A stretch of 64,000 nucleotides of DNA from positions 1,393,681 through 1,457,680 of the forward strand of contig NZ_JANFMV010000001.1 of assembly GCF_024385575.1 (NCBI RefSeq). Direction: 5' to 3'. The stretch is from Rhizobium sp. NRK18 (GTDB lineage Bacteria > Pseudomonadota > Alphaproteobacteria > Rhizobiales > Rhizobiaceae). The notes under the pieces were generated by a model. That model did no database searches. It saw nothing but the letters and a program-made list of their open reading frames with translations, and was not told the origin of the DNA. This document shows positions 35,926-44,943 of the stretch, piece by piece. Every line of letters begins with the position of its first letter. Positions within the stretch are counted from its first letter, which is position 1. Made by a program: the position numbers and the translations under genes.

Positions 35926-36837
35926 TCAAAGGCCGAGCTTTTCGGCCGGTATCAATGCGCCATGATGGCTAATGACGCTTGCCGCGACGCGTGCTGCGAA
36001 GGCGGCGGCATCCTCCGGCGAAGCGCCGTCGAGATAGCGGGCGAGGAAGGCGCCGTTGTAGCTGTCGCCGGCGCTTGTGGTGTCGGCGACCTTGTCGGCG
36101 GTCGCGGCCGGCACATGGCGGCGGCCATTGCCGAAATCGAGGGTTGCGCCCTTGGCCCCGTCCTTGACGACAATGCCGGTGGCTCCGAGACCCTTGTAGC
36201 GGTCAAGGGTGGCGTCGATGGAGGCATCGCCGAAATGGGCGGCCTCGTCGTCGAAGCCGGGGAGCACGATGGACGCGGCGCGGGCGCCGAGGCTGATCGT
36301 GTCGAGCATGGTCTGACGATCCGGCCAGAGGCGCGGGCGCAGGTTCGGATCGAAGGCGACCGGCTTGCCGGAGACCTTGGCGCGGCGCAGTTCGGAGAGC
36401 AGCGTATCGAGGCCGTCGGGCTTCAGGATAGCCAGTGTGATGCCGGACACATAGACGATGTCGGCCGCATCGATGGCGCGGCGGAGGTGATCCGGATCGG
36501 CGGCGAGATCCTTGGCGGCGGACGTATCGCGCCAGTAGCTGAAGGAGCGTTCGCCGTCTTTCAGGTGGATCATGTAGAGGCCGGGCGTGCGGCCCTTGAT
36601 GCGGCGGATGTCGCCGGTCTCGATATCGGCCCTGGACATGAAGGCGAGCATCTCGTCGGAGACCGGATCGTCGCCGAGCGCCGTGTAGTAGGAAACCGAC
36701 CAGTCACCAGAAAGGCAGATGCGGGCATACCAGGCGGTGTTGAAGGTGTCGCCGGCATAGCCCTTGCGCAGAAGCCCGCCTTCGGCCTGCGACAGTTCGA
36801 CCATGCATTCGCCGATGGAAAGAAAACGCTTCGCCAA
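35926..36837 (-). CDS. kdgK: PfkB-family sugar kinase, 2-keto-3-deoxygluconate kinase type
   Basis: A 303-aa PfkB kinase. LSIGECMVELSQ, RKGYAGDTFNTAWYAR, YYTALGDDPVSDEML and FDPNLRPRLWPD match KDG kinases; the ATP/anion-hole motif DTTSAGDSYNGAFLA is intact with the catalytic Asp. It would phosphorylate 2-keto-3-deoxygluconate before entry to the Entner-Doudoroff aldolase step. It is divergent from the GH13 alpha-glucosidase gene; both act on carbohydrates. Confidence 0.85.
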   Translation of the reverse strand: MAKRFLSIGECMVELSQAEGGLLRKGYAGDTFNTAWYARICLSGDWSVSYYTALGDDPVSDEMLAFMSRADIETGDIRRIKGRTPGLYMIHLKDGERSFSYWRDTSAAKDLAADPDHLRRAIDAADIVYVSGITLAILKPDGLDTLLSELRRAKVSGKPVAFDPNLRPRLWPDRQTMLDTISLGARAASIVLPGFDDEAAHFGDASIDATLDRYKGLGATGIVVKDGAKGATLDFGNGRRHVPAATADKVADTTSAGDSYNGAFLARYLDGASPEDAAAFAARVAASVISHHGALIPAEKLGL

Positions 36838-37005
36838 GTCCGCCTCCAGAATTGCTGCCGAGCGGTCCTAGCCTTTTGACGCGATGCAGACAAGACGCCA
36901 GGGCCGCATTGCGGTTCCCCGGATTGTGCTTTACCCCTTGTCACAGGAGACCCTCCGCGCGGTGGCGGTCATCCGATTTTCAGATCAACAGGACGAGAGG
37001 TTCTC

Positions 37006-38658
37006 ATGGCGGCTGGCAGGACGAATACGGGTGCGGACTGGTGGCGCGGCGGTGTCATCTATCAGGTCTATCCGCGCTCCTATCAGGACACCAGCGGCGA
37101 CGGCATCGGCGATCTCAAGGGCATCACCCGTCGTCTCGACCATATTGCCTCGCTCGGCGTCGACGCCATCTGGCTGTCGCCGTTCTTCGCCTCGCCGATG
37201 GCCGACATGGGCTACGACGTTTCGGACTACTGCGACGTCGATCCGATGTTCGGCACGCTTGCCGATTTCGATGCGCTGGTCGAAAAGGCACACGAGCTCG
37301 GTCTGAAGATCATCATCGACCAGGTGCTCTCGCACAGTTCCGACCAGCATCCCTGGTTCAAGGAAAGCCGCTCGAGCCGCGACAATCCCAAGGCCGACTG
37401 GTACGTCTGGGCCGATCCCAAGCGCGATGGCACGGCGCCGAACAACTGGCTGTCGATCTTCGGCGGCCCGGCCTGGGAATGGGACGGCGTGCGCAAGCAG
37501 TATTACATGCACAACTTCCTCGCCTCGCAGCCCGATCTCAATTTTCACAATCCGGAGGTCCAGGAGGCTTTGCTCGAAGCCGTGAAGTTCTGGCTCGACC
37601 GGGATGTCGATGGCTTCCGGCTCGATACCGTCAACTTCTTCGTTCACGACAAGCACCTGCGCGACAACCCGCCGCTGGAGCCGGATCCGGACGCCGTCGG
37701 GCTCGATGCTCCCGACGTCAATCCCTACGGCATGCAGAATCACCTCTACGACAAGACGCAGCCGGAGAATATCGACTTCCTGAAGCGCTTCCGGGCGTTG
37801 CTCGACCGATATGAAGGCCGGACATCGGTCGGCGAGGTGGGCGACGGGGCGCGATCACTGAAGACGGTCGCCAATTATACCAGCGGCGGCGACAAGCTGC
37901 ACATGTGCTACACGTTCGACCTGCTGAGCCCTGATTTTACCGCCGATCACATCCGTCGCTGTGTCATCGAATTCCAGAAGCAGGTGTCGGACGGATGGGT
38001 CTGCTGGGCGTTCTCGAACCACGACGTCCACCGTCATGTGAGCCGGTTTGCCCATAACTCTGCCGAATACGAGACCGTGGCAAAGCTGGCGATCAGCATT
38101 CTCGCCTGCCTGCGCGGCTCGATCTGCCTCTACCAGGGCGAGGAACTGGGGCTGCCGGAGGCGGAGCTTTCCTTCGAGGAACTGACCGATCCCTACGGCA
38201 TCCGCTTCTGGCCGGCTTTCAAGGGTCGCGACGGATGCCGCACGCCGATGGTGTGGGAGCGGCAGCAGCCGAATGGTGGTTTCAGCATGGCAAAGCCCTG
38301 GCTGCCGGTGAAGCCGGAGCATCTGGCGATGGCCGCGGACGGTCAGGCCGGCGTCGAGGGATCGGTCATGGAGCACTACCGTGCCGTGCTGGCCTTCCGC
38401 AAGTCGCATGCCGTTCTCTTCGATGGCGACATGATGTTCCTTGGCGGCAATGCCGACCTGCTGGCCTTCACGCGGGAGAAGGACGGGGAGCATCTGGTCT
38501 TCGTCTTCAACCTGACCCGGCGGCCGCAGGACTATGCGCTGCCGGAGCACCTTGCCGACTGCCGGCCGCTCGATGCGCCGGCGATGGAGGGGACGCTGGA
38601 AAACCGCGTCGTCAGCCTTCCGCCGATGAGCGGGTTTGCGGGCAAGATAGGAGACTGA
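37006..38658 (+). CDS. aglA: GH13 alpha-glucosidase
   Basis: A 550-aa GH13 enzyme. N-terminal WWRGGVIYQVYPRSYQDTSGDGIGDLKGI and the four conserved regions are visible: IIDQVLSHSSD, the nucleophile Asp in GFRLDTVNFF, the acid/base Glu in SVGEVGD and the stabiliser Asp in FSNHDVHRH. No signal peptide, so it is a cytoplasmic alpha-glucosidase of the AglA type that hydrolyses imported alpha-glucosides such as sucrose or trehalose. The agl ABC transporter genes that accompany aglA in S. meliloti are not next to it. Its stop overlaps the next start region (TGATG). Confidence 0.9.
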   Translation: MAAGRTNTGADWWRGGVIYQVYPRSYQDTSGDGIGDLKGITRRLDHIASLGVDAIWLSPFFASPMADMGYDVSDYCDVDPMFGTLADFDALVEKAHELGLKIIIDQVLSHSSDQHPWFKESRSSRDNPKADWYVWADPKRDGTAPNNWLSIFGGPAWEWDGVRKQYYMHNFLASQPDLNFHNPEVQEALLEAVKFWLDRDVDGFRLDTVNFFVHDKHLRDNPPLEPDPDAVGLDAPDVNPYGMQNHLYDKTQPENIDFLKRFRALLDRYEGRTSVGEVGDGARSLKTVANYTSGGDKLHMCYTFDLLSPDFTADHIRRCVIEFQKQVSDGWVCWAFSNHDVHRHVSRFAHNSAEYETVAKLAISILACLRGSICLYQGEELGLPEAELSFEELTDPYGIRFWPAFKGRDGCRTPMVWERQQPNGGFSMAKPWLPVKPEHLAMAADGQAGVEGSVMEHYRAVLAFRKSHAVLFDGDMMFLGGNADLLAFTREKDGEHLVFVFNLTRRPQDYALPEHLADCRPLDAPAMEGTLENRVVSLPPMSGFAGKIGD

Positions 38659-38660
38659 TG

Positions 38661-39113
38661 ATGGCGATCGCGATTGTTCGTTGCACGACGGATAACATGC
38701 GCGACTGGGTCCGCTTCCGGCACGTGCTGTGGCATGAACACACCGAGGAGCATCTCTTCGCCGAGGTGGAGGCAATGCTGACGCGGCCGGACCGGTTTGC
38801 CGGCTTCCTGGCGGTCGACGATGCGTCGGGACCTGTCGGTTTTGCTGAAGTCAGCATCCGCCATGACTCCGTGAGCGGCTGCAAGACCTCACCGGTCGCC
38901 TTTCTCGAGGGCATCTATGTTGCTCCTGAATCACGCCGCAAAGGCGTTGCGGGCCAGCTTGTGCAGGCGGTGGAGGGATGGGCCAGACAAAAGGGCATGA
39001 CCGAGCTCGGCTCGGACGCCTATGCCGACAACACCGTCTCGCACGAGATGCACCGGTCGCTCGGCTTCGAGGATACCGAACGGGTGGTTTTCTTCCGCAA
39101 GGCGCTGGAGTGA
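38661..39113 (+). CDS. AAC(6')-like GNAT acetyltransferase
   Basis: A 150-aa GNAT protein. The stretch GFAEVSIRHDSVSGCKTSPVAFLEGIYVAPESRRKGVA and the end SHEMHRSLGFEDTERVVFFRKALE closely resemble chromosomal aminoglycoside 6'-N-acetyltransferases of the AAC(6')-I group. It holds the acetyl-CoA loop RRKGVAGQL. Whether it acetylates aminoglycosides or a natural amine is unknown. Both ATGs at 38658 and 38661 are possible; AGGAG at 38649-38653 favours 38661. It is translationally coupled to the alpha-glucosidase gene. Confidence 0.85.
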   Translation: MAIAIVRCTTDNMRDWVRFRHVLWHEHTEEHLFAEVEAMLTRPDRFAGFLAVDDASGPVGFAEVSIRHDSVSGCKTSPVAFLEGIYVAPESRRKGVAGQLVQAVEGWARQKGMTELGSDAYADNTVSHEMHRSLGFEDTERVVFFRKALE

Positions 39114-39125
39114 TCCTCCCGCTGC

Positions 39126-40820
39126 TCATCCCATCAGCGTGAAATTGTCGACGTCGACCATGCCCTTGTCGGAGATCTTCAGGTGCGGGATCACCGGCAG
39201 CGGCAGGAAGGCGAGCTGCAGGAAGGGTTCTTCCAGCGTGGCGCCGAGGGCGTAGGCGGCCTTACGCAGGTCGTGCAGCGTGTCGCGGACGCTTTCGTAG
39301 GGTTCCAAGCTCATCAGGCCGGCGACGGGCAGGGCGATCTCGCCGGTCACCTTGCCGTCCTCGACGACGACGAAGCCACCGTTGATCTCGGACAGCCGAT
39401 TGGCGGCCCGCGCCATGTCGTCCTCGTTGACGCCGACCACGCAAATGTTGTGGCTGTCATGGCCGACGGTGGAGGCGATCGCGCCCTTCTTCAGGCCGAA
39501 ACCCTGGACGAAGCCGTTGGCATGGTTGCCGTTCTTGCCGTGTCGCTCGATAACCGCGACCTTGATGATGTCGCGGTCGAAATCTATGCCCGTCTGGTTG
39601 CCCTTCGAGGGCAGTTGATAGCGGCGGTGCTCGGTGATGATCTTGCCGGGCAGGACACCGATGACCGAGGTCTCCAGTGCGCTTGACGGCACGCCGAAGT
39701 CGGCGGCATTGACGGGGTTCGCCTTGACGCTTTCGAGGCCGACGGGGGCGACGGGCTTGCGCGACGCGAACAGGCCTTCGGTGACGATGCGGCCAGCGGA
39801 GAAGACATATTCCGCCGCACAGTTTTCCAGGCTGTCGATCACCACCAGGTCGGCGCGCCAGCCGGGTGCGATCAGGCCGCGATCGCGCAGGCCGAAGGCG
39901 CGGGCGGCGGAAATCGAGGCGGCGCGGTAGACTGCGATCGGTTCGACGCCGGCGCGGATCGCGGTGCGGATCATGTAGTCGAGGTGGCCCTGTTCGGCGA
40001 TGTCCAGCGGGTTTCTGTCATCCGTGCACAGCGCGACGAAGGGCGACAGGCGCTCGGTGAGGATGGACATCAGCGCATGCAGGTCCTTGGAAACGGAGCC
40101 TTCACGCACGAGGATGTGCATGCCCTTGCGGATTTTCTCCAGCGCTTCCTCGGCGCTGGTGCATTCGTGGTCTGTACGAATGCCGGCGGACAGATAGCCA
40201 TTCAGGTCATTGCCGCGCAGAAGCGGCGCGTGGCCGTCGATGTGCCCACCCTGAAAGGCTTCGAGCTTCGCCATGCAGATCGGATCCTTGTGGATCACGC
40301 CCGGGAAGTTCATGAACTCCGCCAGGCCGATCACCTTAGGATGGTCGCGGAAGGGCAGGAGGCTCTCGATCGGCAGGTCGGCCCCCGCGGTCTCGAGATG
40401 GGTCGCCGGCACGCAGGACGACAGCTGAACGCGGATGTCCATGATCGTTTCCATGGCGGAAGCGAGGAAGAAGCGGATGCCTTCCGTGCCCAGGACATTG
40501 GCGATCTCATGCGGGTCGCAGATGGCAGTGGTCACGCCATAGGGCAGTACGCAGCGGTCGAACTCATGCGGGGTGACCAGCGAGGATTCGATGTGCAGAT
40601 GGGTGTCGATGAATCCGGGGACCACGATCCGGCCGGAAATGTCGAATTCCTCGTTGCCGCTGTATTCGCCAAGCGTGCCGACGATGGTGTCGCCGCATAT
40701 GGCGATGTCGGAGTGAACGAGTTCGCCGGTGACGAGATCGAAGAAGCGGCCGCCCTTCAAGACGATGTCCGCCTTTTCACGGCCCACGCCCTGGTCGATA
40801 CGTCGGCTGAGGTCACTCAT
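39126..40820 (-). CDS. ade: Adenine deaminase
   Basis: A 564-aa adenine deaminase of the bacterial AdeC/Ade type (adenine to hypoxanthine plus ammonia). Features: [94 protein letters not shown] and the late [17 protein letters not shown]. The metal-binding residues are intact. The start at 40820 has GGAG about 9 nt upstream. Hypoxanthine enters the xanthine dehydrogenase route encoded at 18-23 kb, though the two loci are 16 kb apart. Confidence 0.96.
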   Translation of the reverse strand: MSDLSRRIDQGVGREKADIVLKGGRFFDLVTGELVHSDIAICGDTIVGTLGEYSGNEEFDISGRIVVPGFIDTHLHIESSLVTPHEFDRCVLPYGVTTAICDPHEIANVLGTEGIRFFLASAMETIMDIRVQLSSCVPATHLETAGADLPIESLLPFRDHPKVIGLAEFMNFPGVIHKDPICMAKLEAFQGGHIDGHAPLLRGNDLNGYLSAGIRTDHECTSAEEALEKIRKGMHILVREGSVSKDLHALMSILTERLSPFVALCTDDRNPLDIAEQGHLDYMIRTAIRAGVEPIAVYRAASISAARAFGLRDRGLIAPGWRADLVVIDSLENCAAEYVFSAGRIVTEGLFASRKPVAPVGLESVKANPVNAADFGVPSSALETSVIGVLPGKIITEHRRYQLPSKGNQTGIDFDRDIIKVAVIERHGKNGNHANGFVQGFGLKKGAIASTVGHDSHNICVVGVNEDDMARAANRLSEINGGFVVVEDGKVTGEIALPVAGLMSLEPYESVRDTLHDLRKAAYALGATLEEPFLQLAFLPLPVIPHLKISDKGMVDVDNFTLMG

Positions 40821-40900
40821 GCGAATCTGCTCCATGTTGCTTTGCAGCAAGTGTATCCCCCGCGGCAGGTCAAGGAAATGGCGGGAGACGGCTTTGGCGC

Positions 40901-41302
40901 TCAGGCCTTCGGTTTGTGCTCGACGGTCGCGACCGGTCCGCCGGCATCGCGCCAGGCGGTGAAGCCGCCCGCCACGTGGCTGACATTCTCAAGTCCCATG
41001 TCTTCAGCGGTCTTGGCGGCGAGCGCTGAGCGCCAGCCGCTGGCGCAGAAGAAGATGAAGCGCTTGTCCTCGGCGAAGACCGGCTTTGCGTAGGGGCTTT
41101 CCGGATCGATCCAGAATTCCAGCATGCCGCGCGGGCAGGAGAATGCGTCCGGAATGGTGCCTTCGCGCTCCCGCTCGCGCGGGTCGCGCAGATCGACGAA
41201 GACGACGGCCGGGTCACCGTGCAGGGAGGCCGCGTCGGCCGCGGTGACCGCGATGACCTGGGCATTCGCCTCATCGAGCAGTTGCTTGTAGCCCTTTTTC
41301 AT
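40901..41302 (-). CDS. Single-domain rhodanese
   Basis: A 133-aa rhodanese-fold protein: [16 protein letters not shown] near the middle (an Asp-Pro/Arg motif of the domain) and the active-site loop [20 protein letters not shown], with Cys as the persulfide carrier. It should transfer sulfane sulfur or act in sulfide/cyanide handling. The ATG at 41302 has GGAGGAG upstream, so the longer 41320 start is rejected. It is co-directional with ade, with an 80-bp gap between its stop and the ade start. Confidence 0.9.
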   Translation of the reverse strand: MKKGYKQLLDEANAQVIAVTAADAASLHGDPAVVFVDLRDPREREREGTIPDAFSCPRGMLEFWIDPESPYAKPVFAEDKRFIFFCASGWRSALAAKTAEDMGLENVSHVAGGFTAWRDAGGPVATVEHKPKA

Positions 41303-41515
41303 TCGCTCCTCCGTCCGCATGTTCCAAGCGTTCCAGAGATCAACCTAGCGTCGCTTGCTCCGTGCGAAAACAGGGCAAGATGAAAAAGAGCGCATGCCGA
41401 AGAATTCGGGCGCGCAATCCGCCTCATGTTTTTGTCGACAACAGCCTCCGGCTTAAGAGTTCGATAATCAGCCTAGCCTAGAACTAACCTGTAATTTCTT
41501 GAGGCCTGCTCACCA

Positions 41516-42847
41516 ATGCTCAATCAGACCACCAAGCTCGACCAGAGCCTGCCTGCAGTCATTCCCCCAAAATGTCCCGCCCGCACAGATCGCCCTTCAG
41601 AGCGTGGTTTTTTCTGGTGGGCGGCCGACGGGAGCGATCTGCCCGGCTGGTGCCTCGAAGCCAAGGTGATGCCGATTACGGACAAGCGGGAAGGTGGCGC
41701 CGGCGACGCCTATTTCGTGCCCGTCAGTGCCGGAAGCCTTGGACGCGATATCGCCGCAGTCCGCGATGAACTCGGCGATGATGCCTATCTGATTGCCGTC
41801 GTCGATGTCGCTCTCTCACCAACATGGTCCGCGAGGGTCATCTCTCTCGGTGCCGATGACGTGATGGATGTGACCGCGACGCCGGATGTCGTCATCGCGC
41901 GCGCCAGTCGGGCACTGGCGCGGCAATCGGCCAACGTCGCGCGCCTTGAGGAGGTCGCATCCGACCGCGCATTCCTGCAGACCTGCATCGACACGCTGCC
42001 TTCGCCGATCTTCTACAAGGACCGGCAAGGCCGATATATCGGATGCAACAAGGCCTTTTCCGCCTTCATCGGGCGCAGTCGCGCCGAGGTGCTGGGCAGC
42101 ACCGTGTATGACGTCGCTCCGCCGGATCTTGCGAAGACCTACGAAGATGCGGATGAAGCCCTGATGCAGGAGCGCGGCGTGCAGATCTACGAAGCGAAGG
42201 TCTGTTTTGCAGGCGACGACCGCAGGCATACGGTGAGCTTCCACAAGGCGGCGATGATCGACGAAGGCGGCGAGGTCATCGGTCTTGCCGGCGCCATGCT
42301 CGACATCACAGAACATAAGGCGCTGGAGGCCAAGCTGATCGATGCGGCCGAGCGTGACCCTTTGACGAACTGCTACAATCGCCGCAAGTTCTTTACCGCA
42401 GGCGCTGCGATGGTCGAGGAGGCCATTGGGGGAAATGATCCTCTCTGCGTGCTGGTTCTCGACATCGATCACTTCAAGACCATCAATGACCGCTTCGGAC
42501 ATGCCGGCGGTGACGTGGTCCTGCTGGAGGTGGCGGAGCGTCTCGACGATCGCGTGCGCGGCGACGGGCTGATTGCGCGAGCCGGTGGCGAGGAGTTCTT
42601 CGTGGTGATGAAGGGCAAATCGCTCGACGATGCCGTCGTCTATGCGGAGATGCTGCGCAATCTGGTGGCGAGAGACGCTGTGCCGGTCAGCAGCGGCAGC
42701 GTGACGGTGACGGTCAGCATCGGCGTCGCCCAACTCCATGCCGAAGACGGCGGCCTCAATGACGTGCTGAAGCGGGCTGACGAAGCGCTGTACGCCGCCA
42801 AGGCTTCCGGGCGCAACCGTGTCCACAGGGCCGAAATCCTCGGCTGA
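41516..42847 (+). CDS. Diguanylate cyclase with degenerate receiver-like and PAS domains
   Basis: A 443-aa protein. Residues 20-145 resemble a receiver fold lacking a clear phosphorylation site; a PAS domain (TCIDTLPSPIFYKDRQGRYIGCNKAFSAFIGRS) spans about 155-275. The GGDEF domain from about 285 has DPLTNCYNRRKFF, DIDHFKTINDRFGHAGGD and the active motif RAGGEEF, so it should make c-di-GMP. The inhibitory I-site RxxD is altered: RGDG stands where R-x-x-D is expected, so product inhibition may be lost. No EAL domain. No signal peptide or membrane segment was seen. Confidence 0.9.
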   Translation: MLNQTTKLDQSLPAVIPPKCPARTDRPSERGFFWWAADGSDLPGWCLEAKVMPITDKREGGAGDAYFVPVSAGSLGRDIAAVRDELGDDAYLIAVVDVALSPTWSARVISLGADDVMDVTATPDVVIARASRALARQSANVARLEEVASDRAFLQTCIDTLPSPIFYKDRQGRYIGCNKAFSAFIGRSRAEVLGSTVYDVAPPDLAKTYEDADEALMQERGVQIYEAKVCFAGDDRRHTVSFHKAAMIDEGGEVIGLAGAMLDITEHKALEAKLIDAAERDPLTNCYNRRKFFTAGAAMVEEAIGGNDPLCVLVLDIDHFKTINDRFGHAGGDVVLLEVAERLDDRVRGDGLIARAGGEEFFVVMKGKSLDDAVVYAEMLRNLVARDAVPVSSGSVTVTVSIGVAQLHAEDGGLNDVLKRADEALYAAKASGRNRVHRAEILG

Positions 42848-42890
42848 GCCCGCCATGCTCGCGGCCAATGACGTGAACGGACCTACAGAC

Positions 42891-42922
42891 GAAAAAGCCT
42901 CCCCGTGATGAGCGGGGAGGCT
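42891..42922 (-). terminator. Terminator of the aminotransferase gene
   Basis: A 10-bp perfect stem AGCCTCCCCG/CGGGGAGGCT (42896-42922, 7-nt loop) is followed, reading on the minus strand, by a T-run (AAAAA at 42892-42896 on plus). It lies between convergent genes and acts mainly on the aminotransferase. Confidence 0.75.
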
Positions 42923-42950
42923 GTCGTTTCGCAATCCTCGGCCTTTTGCC

Positions 42951-44279
42951 TCAGATGTTGTTCATCAGGATTTCGCGCAGCTTGCCGAACAGCTCGTCGA
43001 TGTGGTGCTTTTCGATGATCAGCGGCGGCGACAAGGCGATGATGTCGCCCGTCGTGCGGATCAAAAGGCCCTTTTCGTAGGCTTTCAGGAAGGCGGTGAA
43101 GGCGCGCTTCGTTGGCTCGCCGGCGATCGGCGAGAGCTCGATTGCACCGATCAGGCCGATGTTGCGGATATCGATGACGTTCGGGCAATCCTTCAGCGAA
43201 TGCAGCGCATCTTCCCAGTAGGACGCCATCTCGGCGCCGCGGGTGAGAAGGCCTTCTTCCTTGTAGGTGTCGAGGGTGCCAAGCGCCGCCGCGGATGCGA
43301 TCGGGTTGCCGGAATAGGTGTAGCCGTGGAAGAACTCGATCAGGTGTTCCGGCCCGTTCATGAAGGCGTCGTGGATTTCCGACGTCACGAACACGGCGCC
43401 CATCGGGATGACGCCGTTGGTCAGGCCCTTGGCGGTGGTGATGATGTCGGGCATGACGTCGAAATACTGGGCGGCGAACGGCGTGCCAAGACGGCCGAAA
43501 CCGGTGATGACTTCGTCGAAGATCAGCAGGATGCCGTGCTTGGTGCAGATGTCACGCAGCTTCTTGAGGTAGCCCTTCGGCGGAATGAGCACGCCGGTGG
43601 AGCCGGCGACCGGCTCGACGATGACGGCGGCGATCGTCGAGGCATCATGCAGGGTGACGATACGCTCAAGCTCGGTGGCGATGTCGCCGCCATGCTCCGG
43701 CTCGCCGCGGGTGAAGGCGTTCTGGCCGGGCAGGTGGGTGTGTGGCATATGGTCGACGCCGGTCAGAAGTGTGCCGAACATCTTGCGGTTTGCGACGATG
43801 CCTCCGACCGAAATGCCGCCGAAATTGACGCCGTGATAACCGCGTTCGCGGCCGATCAGGCGGAAGCGGGAGCCGTCGCCCTTGGCGCGGTGATAGGCGA
43901 GCGCCACCTTCAGCGCGGTCTCGACCGATTCCGAACCCGAATTGGTATAGAGAACGTGGTTCATGCCTTCCGGCGCAATGTCGACCAGGCGGTTGGCCAG
44001 TTCGAAGGCCTTGGGGTGGCCGAGCTGGAAGGCGGGTGCATAGTCGAGCTCGCCGGCCTGCTCGCGAATGGCTTCGGTGATCTTCGGGCGGCAGTGGCCG
44101 GCATTGACGCACCACAGGCCGGCGGTGCCGTCGAGCACCTGGCGCCCGTCGTGCGTCGTGTAATACATATCCTTGGCGCCAACGAACAGGCGCGGTTCCT
44201 TCTTGAACTGGCGGTTCGCCGTAAACGGCATCCAAAAGGCGCGCAAATCGTTCGGTGTGGCATTCAATCTGTTTGACAT
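42951..44279 (-). CDS. Class III omega-aminotransferase (beta-alanine:pyruvate type)
   Basis: A 442-aa PLP-dependent class III aminotransferase. WMPFTANRQFKKEPRLFVGAKDMYYTTHDGRQVLDGTAGLWCVNAGH is the beta-alanine/pyruvate family start; cofactor residues are in YTNSGSESVETALKVA, LIFDEVITGFGRLG and the Lys in ITTAKGLTNGVIPMG. It transfers the amino group of beta-alanine or a similar omega-amine to pyruvate. The ATG at 44279 has GGAGAAG upstream. It is an isolated gene; the 264-bp region upstream to the regulator gene shows no other feature. Confidence 0.9.
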   Translation of the reverse strand: MSNRLNATPNDLRAFWMPFTANRQFKKEPRLFVGAKDMYYTTHDGRQVLDGTAGLWCVNAGHCRPKITEAIREQAGELDYAPAFQLGHPKAFELANRLVDIAPEGMNHVLYTNSGSESVETALKVALAYHRAKGDGSRFRLIGRERGYHGVNFGGISVGGIVANRKMFGTLLTGVDHMPHTHLPGQNAFTRGEPEHGGDIATELERIVTLHDASTIAAVIVEPVAGSTGVLIPPKGYLKKLRDICTKHGILLIFDEVITGFGRLGTPFAAQYFDVMPDIITTAKGLTNGVIPMGAVFVTSEIHDAFMNGPEHLIEFFHGYTYSGNPIASAAALGTLDTYKEEGLLTRGAEMASYWEDALHSLKDCPNVIDIRNIGLIGAIELSPIAGEPTKRAFTAFLKAYEKGLLIRTTGDIIALSPPLIIEKHHIDELFGKLREILMNNI

Positions 44280-44543
44280 TTTCTTCTCCGAAGCCCAATG
44301 CAAAACGGCACCCGATGCGGATGCCGCTTCGTTTTTTTACCGGATGGCAAATTATCAGCGCTGCGCCTTTAGTCAACGAGCGCCGCGAGTCCTGTTACCG
44401 TTCGGTGATGAGGTTGGGTGGAAGGTGCAACGAGGGCGGGTCTCTCGCTGTCGATTTGTGTCAGCGGACCAGGCGTGTGCCTGGCCGCGTTCACACCGTC
44501 GATGTGTCGGTCGGTAGACCTGGGCGAGGCCCGATCGCTGATA

Positions 44544-44867
44544 TCAGGCCGCCGCCTCTCCCTGTATCGCCTTGGCGGCGTGAAGATCCGTCAATAGGGT
44601 CATCAGCCTCGCGACGGCTTCACTGTTGCTCGAATAGTATATTGTCTGGGCTTCGCGACGGGTGGCTACAAGCTTCTGTGCGCGCAATTTGGAGAGGTGC
44701 TGTGACAGGGCGGATTGGCTGAGGTCGACCCGTTCGGCCAGGTCGCCGACGGCGACTTCGCCCATCAAAAGAAAATTCAGGATCATCAGTCGCTTGGGAT
44801 TGGCGAATGCTGACAGCATCCTGGCCGCCTCATCGCAGAAGACGGTAAGCGCCATTTTCTCGGTCAT
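44544..44867 (-). CDS. NolR-like ArsR-family regulator
   Basis: A 107-aa winged-helix repressor. The core FANPKRLMILNFLLMGEVAVGDLAERVDLSQSALSQHLSKLRAQKLVATRREAQTIYYSSNSEAV closely resembles rhizobial NolR, which represses nod and other genes through LSQSALSQHLSKLRAQ-type recognition helices. No metal-binding cysteines typical of ArsR/SmtB sensors are present in the usual places (only one Cys, near residue 11). It lies 76 bp after the HugZ-like gene on the same strand. It may be NolR itself or a paralogue; native NolR is a little longer. Confidence 0.85.
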   Translation of the reverse strand: MTEKMALTVFCDEAARMLSAFANPKRLMILNFLLMGEVAVGDLAERVDLSQSALSQHLSKLRAQKLVATRREAQTIYYSSNSEAVARLMTLLTDLHAAKAIQGEAAA

Positions 44868-44943
44868 GGTTTTGTGTCTCGGTATTAAAGTAGGGCCTTG
44901 GGATTGCCATGTGGTATATCAGCAATTGTTGGATCGTACATTC

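Noticed and set aside
42951..42990. Possible second small gene at the aminotransferase 3' end
   Set aside because: The sequence is the normal C-terminus of the aminotransferase followed by its terminator.
44280..44543. Hidden gene between the aminotransferase and the NolR-like regulator
   Set aside because: Open frames here run into neighbouring genes antisense and have no start signals; treated as an upstream/regulatory interval.
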